Positions 24,198 to 33,315 of a DNA stretch of 64,000 nt are shown one piece after another. The translations under genes and the position numbers were made by a program. The notes beneath the pieces are model-generated. The model worked only from the letters and a program-made list of their open reading frames with translations. It had not been told where the DNA came from and made no database searches. Numbering within the stretch: the stretch's first letter is position 1; every line of letters starts with the position of its first letter. The stretch comes from Pseudomonas botevensis (GTDB taxonomy: Bacteria > Pseudomonadota > Gammaproteobacteria > Pseudomonadales > Pseudomonadaceae), in contig NZ_JAHTKI010000018.1 of NCBI RefSeq assembly GCF_019145475.1, positions 58,047 through 122,046 on the forward strand. The letters run 5' to 3'.

Positions 24198-24214
24198 ATG
24201 GTATACCATAATAT
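24198..24214 (+). promoter_or_regulatory. GntR-type operator, site 3 (AA_synth-hydrolase-ALDH operon)
   Basis: ATGGTATACCATAATAT contains the perfect 12-bp palindrome ATGGTATACCAT (24198-24209). It lies 43 bp upstream of the AA_synth start codon. The remainder of 24156-24480 holds no other clear feature. Confidence 0.72.
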
Positions 24215-24480
24215 CGGTTGTGCAAGTCCCCCTTGCAAGATTCCCTCATCCATCCGGCGAATGGCCGCGTATTCAGCGGCGACCCCGTGCCTTTCGGTTA
24301 ACAAAAGATAACGTTGCGCCGATTGTCAGACGTTTCGAATGCCCGATAGGATGGGTCAGCTTCCGAAGGCGCTCTGGATGGCGGGTTTCAGGACTATCCT
24401 TGTGACCGGGCAGTCATTCAGGCAGCCTTGCGGCGCCCTTCAAGGTCAATCACCCAACAATAAAAAACAGGGGAAGGTCT

Positions 24481-25509
24481 ATGAGTCGTTGCCGCCCGCC
24501 GGCGTTACGCAAAACCGCGTTGCTGGCTACAGCGCTCTCTCTGCTGGGCTTTGCCACATTGTCGGTGCCCGTCGTGGCCGCCGAAGCGCCAGCCGACGTG
24601 GTTTACGCCACCGAATCGGCCAAGGCCGCGAAAAGCCTGATGCTCGATGTCGTCCACGCCGGCCAGCGGCTGGTGGCGGTCGGTGATCGCGGGCACATTC
24701 TCTATTCCGATGACCAGGGCAAGTCCTGGAAACAGGCCAAGGTGCCGACCCGCCAGTTGCTCACCGCCGTGTACTTCGTCGACGACAAGCACGGCTGGGC
24801 GGTCGGGCATGACGCGCAGATCCTCGCCAGCGAAGACGGCGGCCTGACCTGGAGCAAGCAGTTCGAAGACCTCAAGCGCGAATCGCCGCTGCTCGACGTC
24901 TGGTTCAAGGACGTCAACAGCGGCCTCGCCGTGGGCGCCTACGGTGCGCTGCTGGAAACCACCGACGGCGGCAAACACTGGGAAGACGTCAGCGATCGCC
25001 TCGACAACGAAGACCAGTTCCACCTCAACGCCATCGCCGCCGTGAAAGACGCCGGGCTGTTCATCGTCGGCGAGCAGGGCAGCATGTTCCGCTCCGCCGA
25101 CTGGGGCCAGACCTGGGAAAAACTCGAAGGCCCGTACGAAGGCTCGCTGTTCGGCGTGATCGGCACGGCGCAAGCGCAGACGCTGCTGGCCTACGGTCTG
25201 CGCGGCAACCTCTATCGCTCCACCGATTTCGGCAGCACCTGGGAGCAGGTCGAACTGCAAGCCGCTCGCGGCGCCCTGGAGTTCGGGTTGTCCGGTGCGA
25301 CGCTGCTGGAGGATGGGTCTATCGTGATCGTCGGCAACGGCGGTTCGGTGATCAGCAGCAGCGACAATGGCGAGACTTTCAGCGTCTTCAACCGTCCGGA
25401 TCGGATTTCCCTGTCGTCGGTCACCGCCGCCGGCAACGGCAATCTGATCCTGACCGGGCAGGGCGGCGTGCGAATCACTTCGCCGAACGGCGCCGAGCTG
25501 GGCAAATGA
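24481..25509 (+). CDS. YCF48/BNR-repeat periplasmic beta-propeller protein
   Basis: A 342-residue protein with a signal peptide (to about residue 35, ALSLLGFATLSVPVVAAEA). It contains several BNR-like repeats: GHILYSDDQGKSWK, AQILASEDGGLTWS, GALLETTDGGKHWE, GSMFRSADWGQTWE, GNLYRSTDFGSTWE. This fold is shared with photosystem assembly factor YCF48. In Pseudomonas such proteins accompany MMPL-type transporters, as here (the transporter starts 28 bp later), possibly as a periplasmic adaptor. Substrate unknown. Confidence 0.88.
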   Translation: MSRCRPPALRKTALLATALSLLGFATLSVPVVAAEAPADVVYATESAKAAKSLMLDVVHAGQRLVAVGDRGHILYSDDQGKSWKQAKVPTRQLLTAVYFVDDKHGWAVGHDAQILASEDGGLTWSKQFEDLKRESPLLDVWFKDVNSGLAVGAYGALLETTDGGKHWEDVSDRLDNEDQFHLNAIAAVKDAGLFIVGEQGSMFRSADWGQTWEKLEGPYEGSLFGVIGTAQAQTLLAYGLRGNLYRSTDFGSTWEQVELQAARGALEFGLSGATLLEDGSIVIVGNGGSVISSSDNGETFSVFNRPDRISLSSVTAAGNGNLILTGQGGVRITSPNGAELGK

Positions 25510-25537
25510 GCCGGATCAATAATAAGAAGGCGGAGCT

Positions 25538-27922
25538 ATGACTTCCTTGAGCACTCATCATCAGGACAAGGCGACGTTTCTCGAGCGCCTGATCTTCAAC
25601 AACCGCCCGGCAGTGATCGTGATCTGCCTGCTGGTCAGCATTTTCCTGTTCTGGCAGGCCACGCTGATCCGGCCGTCCACCAGTTTCGAAAAAATGATCC
25701 CGCTCAAGCATCCGTTCATCGAGAAGATGATGGAGCACCGCAACGATCTGGCGAACCTGGGTAACACCGTGCGCATTTCGGTGGAGGCCACCGACGGCGA
25801 CATCTTCTCCAAGGAGTACATGGAGACCCTGCGCCAGATCAACGACGAGGTGTTCTACATCTCCGGCGTTGATCGCTCCGGCCTCAAGTCGCTGTGGAGC
25901 CCGAGCGTGCGCTGGACCGAGGTGACCGAGGAAGGCTTCGCCGGTGGCGAGGTGATTCCGCAGAGCTACAACGGCTCCCAGGCCAGCCTCGATCTGCTGC
26001 GCAACAACGTGCTCAAGTCCGGCCAGGTCGGACGTCTGGTGGCCAACGACTTCAAGTCGAGCATCGTCGACATCCCGCTGCTGGAGTCGTACCCGGACCC
26101 GCAGGACCAGGGCAAGTTGCTGGCACTGGATTACCGCCAGTTCTCCCATGAACTGGAAGACAAGATTCGCAACAAGTTCGAAGCGCAGAACCCCAACGTC
26201 AAGATCCACATCGTCGGTTTCGCCAAGAAGGTCGGTGACCTGATCGATGGCCTGGTGATGGTGGTGCTGTTCTTCGGCGTCGCTTTCATCATTACCCTGA
26301 TCCTGCTGCTGTGGTTCACCAACTGCCTGCGCAGCACCGTGGCGGTGTTGAGCACCACGCTGGTGGCGGTGGTCTGGCAACTGGGGCTGATGCACTTCTT
26401 CGGCTTCGGCCTGGATCCGTATTCGATGCTGGTGCCGTTCCTGATTTTCGCCATCGGTATTTCCCACGGCGTACAGAAGATCAACGGTATCGCCCTGCAA
26501 TCCAGTGAGGCGGACAACGCCCTGACCGCCGCGCGGCGTACCTTCCGGCAATTGTTCCTGCCGGGGATGATCGCGATCCTGGCGGACGCGGTCGGCTTCA
26601 TCACCCTGCTGATCATCGACATCGGCGTGATCCGCGAACTGGCCATCGGCGCGTCCATCGGCGTGGCGGTGATCGTGTTCACCAACCTGATCCTGCTGCC
26701 GGTGGCGATTTCCTATGTCGGTATCAGCAAGCGCGCCGTCGCCAAGAGCAAGAAGGATGCAAACCGCGAGCATCCGTTCTGGCGTCTGCTGTCGAACTTC
26801 GCCAGCGCGAAAGTGGCGCCGGTGTCGATCCTGATCGCGCTGATCGCCTTCGGTGGCGGCCTCTGGTACAGCAAGAACCTGAAGATCGGCGACCTCGACC
26901 AGGGCGCGCCGGAACTGCGTCCGGACTCGCGCTACAACAAGGACAACAACTTCATCATCAGCAACTACTCGACCAGCTCCGACGTGCTGGTGGTGATGGT
27001 CAAGACCAAGTCCGAAGGTTGCTCGCGCTATGAAGCCATGGCGCCGATCGACGAACTGATGTGGAAGATGCAGAACACCGAGGGCGTGCAGTCGGCGATC
27101 TCGCTGGTGACCGTGTCCAAGCAGATGATCAAGGGCATGAACGAGGGCAACCTGAAATGGGAAACCCTGTCGCGCAACCCGGACGTGCTGAACAACTCCA
27201 TCGCCCGTGCCGACGGCCTGTACAACAACAGTTGCTCGCTGGCGCCGGTGCTGGTGTTCCTCAACGATCACAAGGCCGAAACCCTGGATCGTGCGGTCAA
27301 AGCGGTGCAGGAGTTCGCCAAGGACAATAACAAGGACGGTCTGGAATTCATCCTGGCGGCCGGTAACGCCGGCATCGAAGCGGCCACCAACGAGGTAATC
27401 AAACAGGCCGAGCTGACCATCCTGGTCCTGGTCTACATCTGTGTGGCGGTGATGTGCATGATCACCTTCCGCTCGTGGGCGGCGACCCTGTGCATCGTCC
27501 TGCCGCTGGTGCTGACCTCGGTGCTGGGCAACGCGCTGATGGCGTTCATGGGCATCGGCGTGAAGGTCGCGACCCTGCCGGTGGTCGCACTGGGCGTGGG
27601 GATCGGCGTGGACTACGGCATCTACATCTACAGCCGCCTGGAGAGTTTCCTGCGGGCGGGGCTGCCGTTGCAGGAAGCCTATTACCAGACCCTGAAATCC
27701 ACCGGTAAAGCGGTACTGTTCACCGGCTTGTGCCTGGCCATCGGCGTATGCACCTGGATCTTCTCGGCGATCAAGTTCCAGGCCGACATGGGTCTGATGC
27801 TGACCTTCATGCTGCTGTGGAACATGTTCGGCGCGCTGTGGCTGCTGCCGGCACTGGCGAAGTTCCTGATCAAACCGGAGAAGCTGGCCGGGAAGAAGGG
27901 CAATTCGCTGTTTGCTCACTGA
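25538..27922 (+). CDS. MMPL/RND-superfamily transporter
   Basis: A 794-residue inner-membrane transporter with the RND duplication: one span at ~24-43, a large periplasmic loop (~50-225), a bundle of spans (~230-400), then a second span and loop (~425-620) and a second bundle ending near 785. Typical MMPL segments are LVPFLIFAIGISHGVQKING and GVGIGVDYGIYIYSRLES. Such proteins export lipids, hopanoids or terpenoid-type compounds using the proton gradient. Cotranscribed with the YCF48-like gene; ended by a terminator at 27941. Confidence 0.9.
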   Translation: MTSLSTHHQDKATFLERLIFNNRPAVIVICLLVSIFLFWQATLIRPSTSFEKMIPLKHPFIEKMMEHRNDLANLGNTVRISVEATDGDIFSKEYMETLRQINDEVFYISGVDRSGLKSLWSPSVRWTEVTEEGFAGGEVIPQSYNGSQASLDLLRNNVLKSGQVGRLVANDFKSSIVDIPLLESYPDPQDQGKLLALDYRQFSHELEDKIRNKFEAQNPNVKIHIVGFAKKVGDLIDGLVMVVLFFGVAFIITLILLLWFTNCLRSTVAVLSTTLVAVVWQLGLMHFFGFGLDPYSMLVPFLIFAIGISHGVQKINGIALQSSEADNALTAARRTFRQLFLPGMIAILADAVGFITLLIIDIGVIRELAIGASIGVAVIVFTNLILLPVAISYVGISKRAVAKSKKDANREHPFWRLLSNFASAKVAPVSILIALIAFGGGLWYSKNLKIGDLDQGAPELRPDSRYNKDNNFIISNYSTSSDVLVVMVKTKSEGCSRYEAMAPIDELMWKMQNTEGVQSAISLVTVSKQMIKGMNEGNLKWETLSRNPDVLNNSIARADGLYNNSCSLAPVLVFLNDHKAETLDRAVKAVQEFAKDNNKDGLEFILAAGNAGIEAATNEVIKQAELTILVLVYICVAVMCMITFRSWAATLCIVLPLVLTSVLGNALMAFMGIGVKVATLPVVALGVGIGVDYGIYIYSRLESFLRAGLPLQEAYYQTLKSTGKAVLFTGLCLAIGVCTWIFSAIKFQADMGLMLTFMLLWNMFGALWLLPALAKFLIKPEKLAGKKGNSLFAH

Positions 27923-27940
27923 TCCATTTGGCTGAAATGA

Positions 27941-27973
27941 AAAAGCCGCGACCTTATGGTTGCGGCTTTTTTT
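27941..27973 (+). terminator. Intrinsic terminator of the MMPL operon
   Basis: AAAAGCCGC pairs with GCGGCTTTT around a short loop, with a run of T residues following, 18 bp past the transporter stop codon. Confidence 0.85.
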
Positions 27974-27996
27974 ATGGGGCAAGATCAAAAGCTTTC

Positions 27997-28172
27997 CCTC
28001 ACCCTGGCCCTCTCCCGGGGGAAAAGGGGACTGACCGCAATGTCTCGCGTGATACATCGACCTGAAAAACCGAGTCGATTATGGATTCAAGGCAGATCGT
28101 TCACGTCGGTGTAGATCGTCAATATTCCCGGATCGGTTCCCTCTCCCACCGGGAGAGGGCCAGGATGAGGGC
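27997..28172. repeat. Pair of inverted CCCTC...GAGGG intergenic repeats
   Basis: CCCTCACCCTGGCCCTCTCC (from 28000) and its inverted relative ending GAGAGGGCCAGGATGAGGG (28172) bracket ~90 bp of otherwise featureless sequence between the MMPL terminator and the end of the GntR gene. Confidence 0.6.
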
Positions 28173-28187
28173 CGGCGGACTAACGAC

Positions 28188-28907
28188 CTAGGAAATATTC
28201 GCCCCAAGCACAACACTCAAAGCACTCCGCGCATCATCCAGCTGCACCAACGTCGCATGCCGAGCCCCCAACGCATCCCGATTCTCGATCGCGGTGAGAA
28301 TCGCCTTATGCCGAGGCAGCGCCAGTTCATGCAGGTTCGGCCGCTGGTTGGAGTGTTTCAGCGCTTCGGCAATCGCCACCGACAACATGTTGCACAGGTT
28401 GGCGAGCAGGTCGTTGTGGGTCGCATCGGCGATACGGCTGTGGAAGTCCAGGTCCGGTTGCAGCAAGGCCTCAGGGGTCGGCGCGGCTTCCATGCGTTGG
28501 TAGGCCTCGCCGATGCCGGCGATTTCGGCGTCGGTGGCGTGCTGGGCGGCGAGAGCGGCGGCGGCCGGTTCGATGATGCTGCGCACGCTGGTCAGCACGT
28601 TGAAGAATTCATTCTGCGGGCTGCTTTGCATCAGCCAGTGCAGCACGTCGGGGTCGAGCATGTGCCATTCGCGGCGTGGCTTGACCACCGTGCCGACCCG
28701 AGGCTTCGAATACACCAGCCCCTTGGCCACCAGCACCCGCGTGGCTTCGCGCAACACCGGCCGGCTGACCGCGTACTCCTCGCAGAGCAAGGCTTCGGCG
28801 GGCAGTTTGTCGTCGGGCAGGAAGCGTCCGGAAACGATCTGCATGCCCAGTTCCTGGACGATGCGCGAGTGCATGCTTTTGCGGTCGGAGGGTTTACGGT
28901 AATCCAT
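28188..28907 (-). CDS. GntR family regulator, FCD type, of the aldonate cluster
   Basis: A 239-residue FadR/DgoR-like regulator. The winged helix includes FLPDDKLPAEALLCEEYAVS and RPVLREATRVLVAKGLV; the FCD effector domain spans about residues 85-225, with HALIA-type metal ligands suggested by LDFHSRIADATHN and HKAILTAIENRD. It lies next to the aldonate dehydratase gene on the same strand, with a REP between. Regulators of this class respond to sugar acids, so it probably controls the divergent dehydratase and MFS-AraD1-KGSADH promoters through the palindrome at 30855. Confidence 0.88.
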   Translation of the reverse strand: MDYRKPSDRKSMHSRIVQELGMQIVSGRFLPDDKLPAEALLCEEYAVSRPVLREATRVLVAKGLVYSKPRVGTVVKPRREWHMLDPDVLHWLMQSSPQNEFFNVLTSVRSIIEPAAAALAAQHATDAEIAGIGEAYQRMEAAPTPEALLQPDLDFHSRIADATHNDLLANLCNMLSVAIAEALKHSNQRPNLHELALPRHKAILTAIENRDALGARHATLVQLDDARSALSVVLGANIS

Positions 28908-28991
28908 GGGGAACGGCGCGATCCTGAGCGATGGAGATGCCGCGCATCATAGCAGGCACAGCACGATCCTGAGGGGGGCACAAAAGCCAAA

Positions 28992-29015
28992 TGTGGGAGC
29001 AGGCTTGCTCCCACA
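28992..29015. repeat. REP-type palindrome
   Basis: TGTGGGAGC and GCTCCCACA flank AGGCTT, between the dehydratase stop and the GntR gene. Confidence 0.8.
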
Positions 29016-29028
29016 GGGCACGGCGGGG

Positions 29029-30765
29029 TTAGTGGGAATGGCGCGGCACTTCAGCGCCACGGCAACCGACCAGGAAGTCAAAGTCGCAACCCTGATCCGC
29101 CTGCAACACATGATCGATGTAGAGCTGACGATAGCCGCCCACCAATAATTGCTGCGGTGGCTGCAGATCCGCCATGCGCGCCGCCAGTTCCGCATCCGGA
29201 ATGTCCAGATGCAAGCGTCCGCTGGCGCAGTCGAGCTCGATCCAGTCGCCTTCCTGCACCGCCGCCAGAGGCCCGCCGGCCGCCGCTTCCGGTGCCACAT
29301 GCAACACCACCGTGCCGTAGGCCGTGCCGCTCATCCGTGCGTCAGAGATGCGCACCATGTCCGTCACGCCCTGCGCCAGCAACTTGGCCGGCAGGCCCAT
29401 GTTGCCGACTTCGGCCATGCCCGGATAACCCTTCGGCCCGCAGTTCTTCATCACCAGAACCGAATTCGCATCGACCTCCAGCTCAGGGTCGTTGATCCGC
29501 GCCTTGTACATGTCGAAGTTCTCGAACACCACCGCGCGGCCACGATGCTGCATCAATTCCGGCGTGGCGGCGGATGGCTTGAGCACTGCGCCCAACGGCG
29601 CCAGGTTGCCGCGCAGCACACAGATGCCGCCGTCGGCACGGATCGGATTGTCGAGGGTGCGGATCACTTCGTCCTCGCCATAGATCGGCGCGTCCTTGGT
29701 GTTCTCGCCAATCGATTTGCCGTTGACCGTCAGCGCATTCGGGTTGGGGATCAGGTTGGCCTCGCCCAGACGCCGCAGCACCGCCGGCAGGCCGCCCGCG
29801 TAGTAGAACTCCTCCATCAGGAAACGCCCGGACGGTTGCAGGTCGATGATGGTCGGCATGCCGCGACCGATGCGGGTCCAGTCGTCCAGATCCAGCTCGA
29901 CACCGATGCGTCCGGCAATGGCCTTCAGGTGAATCACTGCGTTGGTCGAACCGCCGATGGCCGCGTTGACGCGAATGGCGTTTTCAAAGGCTTCCTTGGT
30001 CAGGATCTTCGACAGTTTCAGGTCCTCGCGCACCATCTCCACTGCGCGCATGCCGGACATGTGCGCCAGCACATAGCGCCGCGCATCCACCGCCGGAATC
30101 GCCGCGTTGTGCGGCAGGGAAGTGCCCAGTGCCTCGGCCATGCAAGCCATGGTCGACGCGGTGCCCATGGTGTTGCAGGTGCCCGCCGAACGCGACATGC
30201 CGCCTTCGGCCGCGAGGAAGTCATCAATGGTGATGGTGCCGGCCTTGACCTGCTCGCTGAGCTGCCAGACCACGGTGCCGGAACCGATGTCCTTGCCTTT
30301 GTGCTTGCCGTTGAGCATCGGCCCGCCGGTGACGACGATCGCCGGCACGTCGCAACTGGCGGCGCCCATCAGCAGCGCCGGGGTGGTCTTGTCGCAACCG
30401 GTCAGCAGCACCACGCCGTCGATCGGGTTGCCGCGAATCGCTTCCTCGACGTCCATGCTCGCCAGGTTGCGGGTGAGCATGGCGGTCGGACGCAGGTTCG
30501 ATTCGCCGTTGGAGAACACCGGGAATTCCACCGGGAATCCGCCGGCCTCGATCACCCCGCGTTTGACGTGTTCCGCGATCTGGCGGAAATGCGCGTTGCA
30601 CGGGGTCAGTTCCGACCAGGTATTGCAGATGCCGATGATCGGCTTGCCGTGGAACTGATGGTCGGCGATGCCCTGATTCTTCATCCAGCTGCGGTACATG
30701 AAGCCGTTCTTGTCGGCAGTGCCAAACCATTGGGCCGAGCGCAGGGTGGGTTTCTTATCAGACAT
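29029..30765 (-). CDS. IlvD/Edd-family pentonate dehydratase (L-arabonate/D-xylonate type)
   Basis: A 578-residue Fe-S dehydratase. The three likely [2Fe-2S] ligands are C56 (SELTPCN), C124 (TGCDKTTP) and C197 (SAGTCNTM), at the same spacing as in the Rhizobium L-arabinonate dehydratase. Other family signatures are NAAIGGSTNAVIH and MKNCGPKGYPGMAEVGNM. It turns a sugar acid into 2-keto-3-deoxy acid. The AraD1 and ketoglutarate semialdehyde dehydrogenase genes across the promoter place it in the oxidative pentose pathway; L-arabonate, D-xylonate or both could be substrates. Confidence 0.92.
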   Translation of the reverse strand: MSDKKPTLRSAQWFGTADKNGFMYRSWMKNQGIADHQFHGKPIIGICNTWSELTPCNAHFRQIAEHVKRGVIEAGGFPVEFPVFSNGESNLRPTAMLTRNLASMDVEEAIRGNPIDGVVLLTGCDKTTPALLMGAASCDVPAIVVTGGPMLNGKHKGKDIGSGTVVWQLSEQVKAGTITIDDFLAAEGGMSRSAGTCNTMGTASTMACMAEALGTSLPHNAAIPAVDARRYVLAHMSGMRAVEMVREDLKLSKILTKEAFENAIRVNAAIGGSTNAVIHLKAIAGRIGVELDLDDWTRIGRGMPTIIDLQPSGRFLMEEFYYAGGLPAVLRRLGEANLIPNPNALTVNGKSIGENTKDAPIYGEDEVIRTLDNPIRADGGICVLRGNLAPLGAVLKPSAATPELMQHRGRAVVFENFDMYKARINDPELEVDANSVLVMKNCGPKGYPGMAEVGNMGLPAKLLAQGVTDMVRISDARMSGTAYGTVVLHVAPEAAAGGPLAAVQEGDWIELDCASGRLHLDIPDAELAARMADLQPPQQLLVGGYRQLYIDHVLQADQGCDFDFLVGCRGAEVPRHSH

Positions 30766-30854
30766 GATCGATTCTCTTATTGTAAGACTATTGTTTGCGA
30801 GCTACGGCGTAACATAAGCGCAAAATCGAGGCTTTGGAAGTGTTGTTGGGTAAT

Positions 30855-30865
30855 TAGTATTACTA
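30855..30865. promoter_or_regulatory. Candidate GntR operator in the divergent aldonate promoter
   Basis: TAGTATTACTA is a perfect palindrome with 5-bp arms in the 194-bp gap between the dehydratase and MFS genes. It differs from the TGGTATACCA operators of the other catabolic region, which fits a different regulator. Confidence 0.45.
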
Positions 30866-30959
30866 TATAGTCGTTTTCGACGGAGGGATTGGCCCTGGCG
30901 ATTTTTCGCGAGAGGCGTCCCCCGAGGTTCTATAAAAACAACAATCGGAGACCGAACCC

Positions 30960-32282
30960 ATGAGCCAGGAACTGCGGCTTGTCCGGCGCATCACGTTGAA
31001 ACTGATTCCCTTCCTGATCCTGCTGTACCTGATCGCCTACGTGGATCGCTCCGCAATCGGCTTCGCCAAGCTGCACATGGGCGCCGACATCGGCATCGGC
31101 GATGCCGCCTACGGTCTTGGCGCCGGGCTGTTCTTCATTGGCTACTTCCTGCTGGAAATCCCCAGCAACCTGATGCTCGAACGCTTCGGCGCGCGGCGCT
31201 GGTTCGCACGGATCATGATCACCTGGGGCGCCATCACCATCGGCATGGCGTTCGTCCAGGGGCCGCACAGCTTCTATGTGATGCGCTTTCTGCTCGGTGC
31301 GGCGGAGGCGGGTTTCTTTCCCGGCGTCCTGTACTACATCACCCAATGGTTCCCGGTGCGCCATCGCGGCAAGATCCTCGGGCTGTTCATCCTTTCCCAA
31401 CCCATCGCGATGATGATCACCGGCCCGGTGTCCGGCGGTTTGCTGGGCATGGACGGCATCCTCGGCCTGCACGGCTGGCAGTGGCTGTTCATCGTCATCG
31501 GCACCCCGGCGATCCTGCTGACCTGGCCGGTATTGCGTTGGCTGCCGGACGGCCCGCAACAAGTGAAATGGATGGACCAGGCCGAGAAGGACTGGCTGAC
31601 CGGCGAGCTGAAAAAGGATTTGCAGGAATACGGCCAGACCCGCCATGGCAATCCCCTGCATGCACTCAAGGACAAGCGCGTGTTGCTGCTGGCGCTGTTT
31701 TACCTGCCGGTGACCCTGAGCATCTACGGCCTGGGTCTGTGGCTGCCGACCCTGATCAAACAGTTTGGCGGCAGCGATCTGGTGACCGGTTTCGTGTCGT
31801 CGGTGCCGTACATTTTCGGCATCGTCGGCTTGCTGATCGTGCCGCGCAGTTCCGACCGCTTGAACGATCGATACGGCCATCTGGCGGTGCTGTATGTACT
31901 GGGCGCGATGGGGCTGTTTCTCAGTGCCTGGCTGACGTTACCGGTGGCGCAGCTGGCGGCGTTGTGCCTGGTGGCGTTCGCGCTGTTTTCCTGCACGGCG
32001 GTGTTCTGGACCTTGCCGGGGCGGTTCTTTGCCGGTGCCAGTGCGGCGGCGGGCATTGCCTTGATCAACTCGGTGGGCAACCTCGGCGGCTACATCGGTC
32101 CGTTCGTGATCGGGGCGCTGAAGGAGTACACCGGCAATCTGGCCTCGGGGCTGTACTTCTTGTCCGGGGTAATGGTGTTCGGGCTGGTTCTCACAGGCAT
32201 CGTCTACCGCGTACTCGAGCGCAAACACGTGCTGCCGGTCGACCAGTTCGCCGCCAGTGCGCGCGGCGCCACCCGAACCTGA
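30960..32282 (+). CDS. MFS transporter, anion:cation symporter family (sugar acid uptake)
   Basis: A 440-residue major facilitator protein with 12 predicted spans. The first-span motif YVDRSAIGFAKLHM is typical of the ACS family (phthalate, glucarate and galactonate carriers), followed by GAGLFFIGYFLLEIPSNLML. It likely brings aldonates made in the periplasm into the cell by proton symport. First gene of a three-gene operon with the AraD1 and KGSADH genes, divergent from the dehydratase. Confidence 0.9.
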   Translation: MSQELRLVRRITLKLIPFLILLYLIAYVDRSAIGFAKLHMGADIGIGDAAYGLGAGLFFIGYFLLEIPSNLMLERFGARRWFARIMITWGAITIGMAFVQGPHSFYVMRFLLGAAEAGFFPGVLYYITQWFPVRHRGKILGLFILSQPIAMMITGPVSGGLLGMDGILGLHGWQWLFIVIGTPAILLTWPVLRWLPDGPQQVKWMDQAEKDWLTGELKKDLQEYGQTRHGNPLHALKDKRVLLLALFYLPVTLSIYGLGLWLPTLIKQFGGSDLVTGFVSSVPYIFGIVGLLIVPRSSDRLNDRYGHLAVLYVLGAMGLFLSAWLTLPVAQLAALCLVAFALFSCTAVFWTLPGRFFAGASAAAGIALINSVGNLGGYIGPFVIGALKEYTGNLASGLYFLSGVMVFGLVLTGIVYRVLERKHVLPVDQFAASARGATRT

Positions 32283-32313
32283 AACTGCAGAACAACACGC
32301 AAAGGAGAAGAAC

Positions 32314-33306
32314 ATGCATCTGGTGCAATTCGAATTGAGTAACGGCGAGCGCCGCGTCGGTGTGGTCGAGGGTGATCAGGTGCGGGAAGTGCAGGGTGCT
32401 CGCAGCGTGCGGGATCTGGCGCTCGCCGCCATCGAGGCCGGCAGCGGCCTGGAGCAACAGGTGCAAACCCTCGGCCTGGGCTTCAGCCATGACTACACCG
32501 AACTGCTGGGCGAACTGCGCATCCTGCCGCCGCTGGATCACCCGGACCCGGCGCACATGCTGGTCAGCGGCACCGGTCTGACCCATTTGGGTAGCGCCTC
32601 GGCCCGGGACAAAATGCACCAGCAGGCCGGCGACGAAGCGGCGATGACCGACACCATGCGCATCTTCAAGTGGGGCGTGGAGGGTGGCAAACCGGCGGCG
32701 GGGCAGGCCGGCGTGCAACCGGAGTGGTTCTACAAGGGCGACGGCAGCATCGTCGTGCGCCCCGGTCAGCCCTTCCCGCTGCCGCCGTTCGCCGAAGACG
32801 CCGGCGAAGAACCGGAAATGGCCGGCCTGTACATCATCGGCCATGACGGCAAGCCGTATCGCCTCGGTTTTGCGGTGGGCAACGAGTTCTCCGACCACGT
32901 CATGGAGCGCAAGAACTACCTGTACCTGGCCCACTCGAAACTGCGCAGTTGCAGCTACGGCCCGGAGTTGCGGGTCGGTGAGCTGCCGCAGCACCTGGCC
33001 GGCACCAGCCGCATCCTGCGCGACGGCGAGGTGCTGTGGCAGAACGAATTCCTCAGCGGCGAGGCCAACATGTGCCACAGCCTGGCGAACCTCGAGTACC
33101 ACCACTTCAAATACCGCCAGTTCCTGCGCCCGGGCGACGTGCATATTCACTTTTTCGGCACCGCAACGCTGTCATTTGCCGATGGTATCCGTACCCGGCC
33201 GGGCGACGTATTTGAAATCAGCCAGGCCGAATTCGGCGCACCGCTGGTCAACGGCATCGTACCGGTTGCAGCGGTTTTCGAACCGGACAGCATCGGCACC
33301 CTTTAA
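32314..33306 (+). CDS. AraD1-type 2-keto-3-deoxypentonate dehydratase (FAH superfamily)
   Basis: A 330-residue fumarylacetoacetate-hydrolase-fold protein. It starts MHLVQFELSNGERRVGVVEG at the ATG at 32314, set by AAAGGAG; the open frame further upstream is not conserved. GTGLTHLGSASARDKMHQ and the metal-site region VGNEFSDHVMERKNYLYLAHSK (in parts) are typical of AraD1 proteins, which convert 2-keto-3-deoxy-pentonate to alpha-ketoglutarate semialdehyde. It lies between the sugar acid carrier and the semialdehyde dehydrogenase. Confidence 0.9.
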   Translation: MHLVQFELSNGERRVGVVEGDQVREVQGARSVRDLALAAIEAGSGLEQQVQTLGLGFSHDYTELLGELRILPPLDHPDPAHMLVSGTGLTHLGSASARDKMHQQAGDEAAMTDTMRIFKWGVEGGKPAAGQAGVQPEWFYKGDGSIVVRPGQPFPLPPFAEDAGEEPEMAGLYIIGHDGKPYRLGFAVGNEFSDHVMERKNYLYLAHSKLRSCSYGPELRVGELPQHLAGTSRILRDGEVLWQNEFLSGEANMCHSLANLEYHHFKYRQFLRPGDVHIHFFGTATLSFADGIRTRPGDVFEISQAEFGAPLVNGIVPVAAVFEPDSIGTL

Positions 33307-33315
33307 GGAGCTCCC

